From positions 1 to 23,906 of the IMG/VR virus record IMGVR_UViG_3300042691_010701: a stretch of 23,906 bases of DNA; one strand, written 5' to 3'. The stretch is from a virus. Under the pieces are notes generated by a model. The model did not search any database and was not told where the DNA came from. It saw only the letters and a list, made by a program, of their open reading frames with translations. Within the stretch, counting starts at the first letter, position 1, and each line of letters begins with the position of its first letter. This document shows, piece after piece, positions 20,815-23,906 of this stretch. Both the position numbers and the translations under genes were made by a program.

Positions 20815-21654
20815 ATGCCAGACGTTATTTTAAATCCATCGAACGTATCAAAGATGGACTACATCTCTTCCCTAGTTCTTAAAGAGCTTCAATTTAAAGC
20901 TCAACTTTTACCTAAAGTTACAGATGTTTCTAACTTTGCAGTCAAAGGTGTAAAGACTATTTCTTTCCCTAAGCTATCAAGCTTTACTGCAGTTAACAGA
21001 GCATTTGGATCTGCAGGAAATGCTACGGCTATCGTAGAAACTGTGGACACACTTACAATCGACAAGACTCCGTATGTTGCTTACCTAGTAGATCAATCAT
21101 CTGCTATGCAATCATCAATTGACTGGGACCTTGAGTGTGCTAAGCGTGGATCTACTGCTCTTGCACGCTTTGTTGATAATGAGTTGATCTCTACTATCTT
21201 TGGTGCAGGGATCCCCGTCACTGCAGTTGGTGACATCACTTATGATTCTGTTCTTGAAATGATTGAAGAGCTACGTAAAGCTGAAGCAGACATGAACATG
21301 GTTACACTACTTGTGTCACCTGCTCAACATACTGCACTTATGAAGCTTGATGAATATAAGAGAGCAGATGTTTTCGGTGGTGCTAACCTACAAGCTAACG
21401 TACTTGGTTACATCCATGGGATCCCTGTTCAAGTTCACAGTGGTCTATCAGATGCTCAATTTGCTATGTTTGAGAAGTCTGCAGTAGCTATCGGTTTCCA
21501 AGCTCAAATCAACATGTCTGAGCAAGGTGCCAACGAGATCGGTGCTATGTCTAAGCGTGTAGCTATGGATGCACAATTTGGGATCACTGCTCTTCAACTT
21601 GGTGAGAAAGGTGCAGGGGCTACTGAGTCTCCACTTATCCGTATCAATAACTAA
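20815..21654 (+). CDS. Major capsid protein, HK97 fold
   Basis: A 279-aa protein following the scaffold with AGGAG upstream. It has features of compact HK97-fold capsid proteins: VKGVKTISFPKLSSF, a PYVAYLVDQSSAMQSS region, MVTLLVSPAQHTALMKL, VLGYIHGIPVQVHSGL, and a C-terminal strand. It has no long N-terminal delta domain, consistent with a separate scaffold. Codon use differs from the rest: five of its seven Arg codons are CGT or CGC while AGA/AGG dominate elsewhere, GCT and CTA are frequent, and CpG is about four times as dense as in the terminase or hub gene. This fits selection for very high expression. Confidence 0.85.
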   Translation: MPDVILNPSNVSKMDYISSLVLKELQFKAQLLPKVTDVSNFAVKGVKTISFPKLSSFTAVNRAFGSAGNATAIVETVDTLTIDKTPYVAYLVDQSSAMQSSIDWDLECAKRGSTALARFVDNELISTIFGAGIPVTAVGDITYDSVLEMIEELRKAEADMNMVTLLVSPAQHTALMKLDEYKRADVFGGANLQANVLGYIHGIPVQVHSGLSDAQFAMFEKSAVAIGFQAQINMSEQGANEIGAMSKRVAMDAQFGITALQLGEKGAGATESPLIRINN

Positions 21655-21661
21655 GAGTTAA

Positions 21662-21877
21662 ATGGAAGCCAAACTCACTCACATACCAAACTTTCTTGAG
21701 GCCAGGTCTAAAAAGGACCTGGTCTTAGAATGTGCTAAGAACAATGAAAGACTTGGAATGTATGTCCACTACTTTGATTTTCAAGAGCAAAAGGATGGCA
21801 TGTGGGTGTGTTGGTATTTTGAAGATCTAACTGATGCGATATTATCGCAGGCATTTAGAAAGAGAGCTAAGCTATGA
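21662..21877 (+). CDS. Small unknown protein after the capsid gene
   Basis: A 71-aa mixed alpha/beta protein (LTHIPNFLEARSKKDLVLEC, later MWVCWYFEDLTDAIL). The W-V-C-W-Y-F strand and a short charged helix are notable. It starts seven bases after the capsid stop and overlaps the next gene as ATGA. No family is recognised. Placement suggests a virion or head-assembly role. Confidence 0.6.
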   Translation: MEAKLTHIPNFLEARSKKDLVLECAKNNERLGMYVHYFDFQEQKDGMWVCWYFEDLTDAILSQAFRKRAKL

Positions 21878-23178
21878 CTCTACCTGGATCAATTAAAGAC
21901 AGAGAGCATGCTAGGTTTAGACAAGGTCCATCCAAGGATAAGACTAGAGTAGCGGTCATAAATGAGCAGGGGCCGTACAATCCTGTACCTGTCTCATTAG
22001 TATCTGAGGACTCTTTCGGTAGAGTTAAGACTGCACCACCTTACTTATTATTTGATTCAAGTTTTCAATACTCACTCCAAACTAAAGTCTTCATCCAGAG
22101 CACTCAGTTAGGAGCTAGCATCATTCATGACTCTGTAAGATGTGCGGCAAAGATCCAAGCATCAAGCACTGCAGGATCAAGAGCCAGATTTAGATCAAGA
22201 AATTATTTTCCCTATTCACCTGCCTTCACAAACACCATCACTGCATCATTTAACTTCCATGGCATCCAGTCAGGGATAGTCAAAAGAGTAGGGATGTTTG
22301 ATGAGAAAAATGGTTATATCTTAGAGGCATCAAATGGTGCCATGAGAGTAGGGATAAGATCATCCATCTCTGGTGTGCCTATGACTACCTATGTAGATCA
22401 AGCAGACTGGAATGTAGATAAGATGGATGGATCAGGTGATGAGATCACAAATCCATCTGGTGTGTTATTAGATCCAACAAAACAATTAATTTTATCAATC
22501 TCCTATCAGTGGTTAGGATCTGGCATGGTCCAGTTTTCAATCATTGAAGGTGCAAACATAAGAGTCATTCACAGATTCTTTCATAGCAATATTTTAACAA
22601 GTCTCTACTCACAGACTGGGACCTTGCCTGTGCAGGCAGAGATCCTCAATCAGTCTGGCTTAGAGAGTTACTTTGAATTTACATGTTGCTCAGTTGTTTC
22701 CAATGGTGCCAATGCTCAGCATGGACATTTAAACAGTGTTTCAAATCTGTCTGCACCTAAGAGCATGCCAAACATAAATGTTGCATATCCTGTTATCTCA
22801 TTAAGAAAGAAAGCAGGTTTCACAAATGTCCCAGTCCAGATCTTGGACATGTCTGCATTTAGTACATCACAAGATGATTTCTTGGTGCAAATTGTCCACA
22901 AGCCTACACTTGTAGGGGCAGTCTGGGCAGATATCCCTAACTCATTATGCCAAAGGGATCTATCGGCCACATCACTCACAGGTGGTGACATTGTTGCTCA
23001 GTTTTATATGAAAGGAAACTTACAGGCATCTGAGAAGCTTGAGGCACTATCTAAGTTTTGGGACCTAACACTAGGTGATGATTTTGCAGGTAACTCTGAA
23101 ATCATGACTATGGTAGGGATCCCATTAACTACAAATGCCTTGCTTTATGGTGTGATAAGTTTCAAGGAATTTGAATGA
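21874..23178 (+). CDS. Virion protein of a family common in marine phages
   Basis: A 434-aa beta-rich protein. The motif order YLLFDSSFQY, RSRNYFPYSPAF, GIVKRVGMFDEKNGYILEA, VDKMDGSGD with SGVLLDPTKQLILSIS, QWLGSGMVQFSI, then VIHRFFHSN and PVQAEIL matches a family I know from many marine phages. In those, R-x-Y-F-x-Y-x-P, R-V-G-x-F-D, D-G-T/S, E-W-L-G-x-G and a P-V-x-x-E-I strand appear in the same order. It is usually annotated as a structural or hypothetical protein near the head genes. The exact role (decoration, fibre or short-tail component) is not established. It overlaps neighbours as ATGA on both sides. Confidence 0.7.
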   Translation: MTLPGSIKDREHARFRQGPSKDKTRVAVINEQGPYNPVPVSLVSEDSFGRVKTAPPYLLFDSSFQYSLQTKVFIQSTQLGASIIHDSVRCAAKIQASSTAGSRARFRSRNYFPYSPAFTNTITASFNFHGIQSGIVKRVGMFDEKNGYILEASNGAMRVGIRSSISGVPMTTYVDQADWNVDKMDGSGDEITNPSGVLLDPTKQLILSISYQWLGSGMVQFSIIEGANIRVIHRFFHSNILTSLYSQTGTLPVQAEILNQSGLESYFEFTCCSVVSNGANAQHGHLNSVSNLSAPKSMPNINVAYPVISLRKKAGFTNVPVQILDMSAFSTSQDDFLVQIVHKPTLVGAVWADIPNSLCQRDLSATSLTGGDIVAQFYMKGNLQASEKLEALSKFWDLTLGDDFAGNSEIMTMVGIPLTTNALLYGVISFKEFE

Positions 23179-23546
23179 TAAAGCTTAGAAGATCCTGGGC
23201 AGACTTTAAATCTATAGTAGCTTCAAAGAGTTTGCAGATATTTTATGGTGATTCTAGATCAGACTCATACCACTTACTGGCCATTGATGGTCAAGTGACT
23301 TATGAGTGTTATGTCCCAAAGGATGGTGGATCTGATCAATTAGACTTTGAAGCATCTTACATGCCAAGCATAGTCAATAGGATCAGTGTTGATCCAGACT
23401 GGGATGACATGATCACCACATTCCCTGCATCAAATCAAGATCTCCATACTTACAAAAGAAACTCATCTACTGTCATGACTGTGCTAGTCACCTACTCAGG
23501 TCCTAGCAAACAAGTCATTTTAAGGATTGAAAAGGTAAGGGTTTAA
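23175..23546 (+). CDS. Unknown virion-region protein (123 aa)
   Basis: A beta-rich protein: WADFKSIVASKSLQIFYGD, HLLAIDGQVTYECYVPKDGG, QLDFEASYMPSIVNRISVD. Small proteins with an F-K-x-x-x-x-S-K-x-L start and a D-x-E-x-x-Y-x-x-x-x-N segment appear next to marine-phage structural genes. It is coupled by overlap to both neighbours. It is probably a tail or connector component. Confidence 0.65.
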   Translation: MIKLRRSWADFKSIVASKSLQIFYGDSRSDSYHLLAIDGQVTYECYVPKDGGSDQLDFEASYMPSIVNRISVDPDWDDMITTFPASNQDLHTYKRNSSTVMTVLVTYSGPSKQVILRIEKVRV

Positions 23547-23704
23547 TGTGGGTTTTTAATCCTGTTAAAGTTGAGCTACAATTTTTGACATCAGTGGATG
23601 AAATCCAGACTGGAATGATTGACATGGGGTTAGGTGATCTAAGCATAGACACAGGTGATCGCATGAATGACACATCATTAATAGATCAGGGTGAGAGGAT
23701 TTAA
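23546..23704 (+). CDS. Small protein (52 aa) between tail genes
   Basis: The start overlaps the stop of the gene before (TAATG) and the next ATG follows its TAA directly. The protein reads MWVFNPVKVELQFLTSVDE, then IDMGLGDLSIDTGDRMNDTS, and is acidic. Tight coupling on both sides supports it; no family is recognised. Confidence 0.65.
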   Translation: MWVFNPVKVELQFLTSVDEIQTGMIDMGLGDLSIDTGDRMNDTSLIDQGERI

Positions 23705-23906
23705 ATGGCAATATTTAAGGCACCAAGACTAACACAATCACAAAGGGAAAGTTTAGCTCTTGATGCTAGTGAGATTGTCTTTGATATAACACTAAATAAG
23801 TTTTTCGGTGGTGATGGATCCTTGGGTGGTTTCCCCATAGGGCAAGGCACAGGATCAAATGTTGACAAGATAACTATAACACAAACACATGTAGACAATA
23901 AGGCAT
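23705..23906 (+). CDS. N-terminal part of tail protein continuing at base 1
   Basis: 67 codons plus one base. The start MAIFKAPRLTQSQRESL followed by SEIVFDITLNKFFGGDGSLGG, written as EIVFDITLNKFFGG, is a pattern seen in phage tail proteins that introduce fibre or tip modules (P-R-x-T-x-x-Q-R, then E-x-V-x-D-x-x-L-x-x-F-x-G-G-D). The sequence then runs DKITITQTHVDNKA and off the window. Adding bases 1-125 gives S-P-Q-H-P-V-D-D-Y-T-L-S and a natural C-terminus, 108 aa in total. Confidence 0.75.
   Translation, partial: MAIFKAPRLTQSQRESLALDASEIVFDITLNKFFGGDGSLGGFPIGQGTGSNVDKITITQTHVDNKA

Noticed and set aside
1-23906. tRNA genes and CRISPR arrays
   Set aside because: The only cloverleaf-like fold (10987-11035) lacks an acceptor stem with T-loop signatures and is too short; no regularly spaced repeats with unique spacers were seen.

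Overview
The window reads as the complete genome of a small, dsDNA, terminase-packaging phage, opened inside a tail gene. The last 202 bases (the first 67 codons of a gene starting at 23705) and the first 125 bases (40 codons and a stop) join in frame across the ends into one 108-codon protein that reads as a single tail protein. The map is therefore probably circular or circularly permuted, about 23.9 kb. The host is unknown. A putative o-spanin lipoprotein, a second small lipoprotein and a peptidase M15 endolysin point to a Gram-negative host. The 434-aa virion protein resembles a family I know from marine phages. Base composition is unusual: GC is in the high thirties, CpG is strongly depleted in most genes, and GATC is clearly over-represented.

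Layout. (A) 15.53 kb to the right end and on to 6.17 kb on the + strand is one nearly gapless virion and lysis unit. It holds a small pre-terminase gene, terminase small and large subunits, portal, two related neck or tail-completion proteins, scaffold, major capsid protein, several virion proteins, a 920-aa tail hub flanked by two paralogous small tail proteins, a glycine-rich adhesin-like protein, then lysis genes (two or three small membrane proteins, M15 peptidase, nested spanin-like pair). (B) 10.68 down to 6.14 kb on the - strand is a replication and recombination operon: a loader-like protein, a Cys-rich protein, an ERF annealing protein, SSB, a DnaQ-like exonuclease, several unknown proteins, a metzincin-motif protein and a RusA resolvase. 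No polymerase, primase or helicase is seen, so host machinery must be used. (C) 11.29 to 14.96 kb on the + strand is an early or accessory operon: an RNase H-like exonuclease with a zinc ribbon, an HExxH protein, an XRE regulator, small unknown proteins and an HNH protein. (D) 14.96 to 15.45 kb holds a divergent pair of small envelope-targeted proteins around a promoter with direct repeats.

The 617-bp gap between the divergent operons (10677-11293) is the most intriguing non-coding stretch. On the + strand it has a good promoter, two tandem GGGGGG runs, a compact three-way-junction fold and a strong intrinsic terminator just before the first gene of operon C. This looks like an independent RNA of about 350 nt, or an attenuated leader.

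There is no integrase, repressor module, tRNA or CRISPR, so a lytic lifestyle is the simplest reading. No tape-measure or major tail-tube gene is recognisable, which leaves the tail type open.
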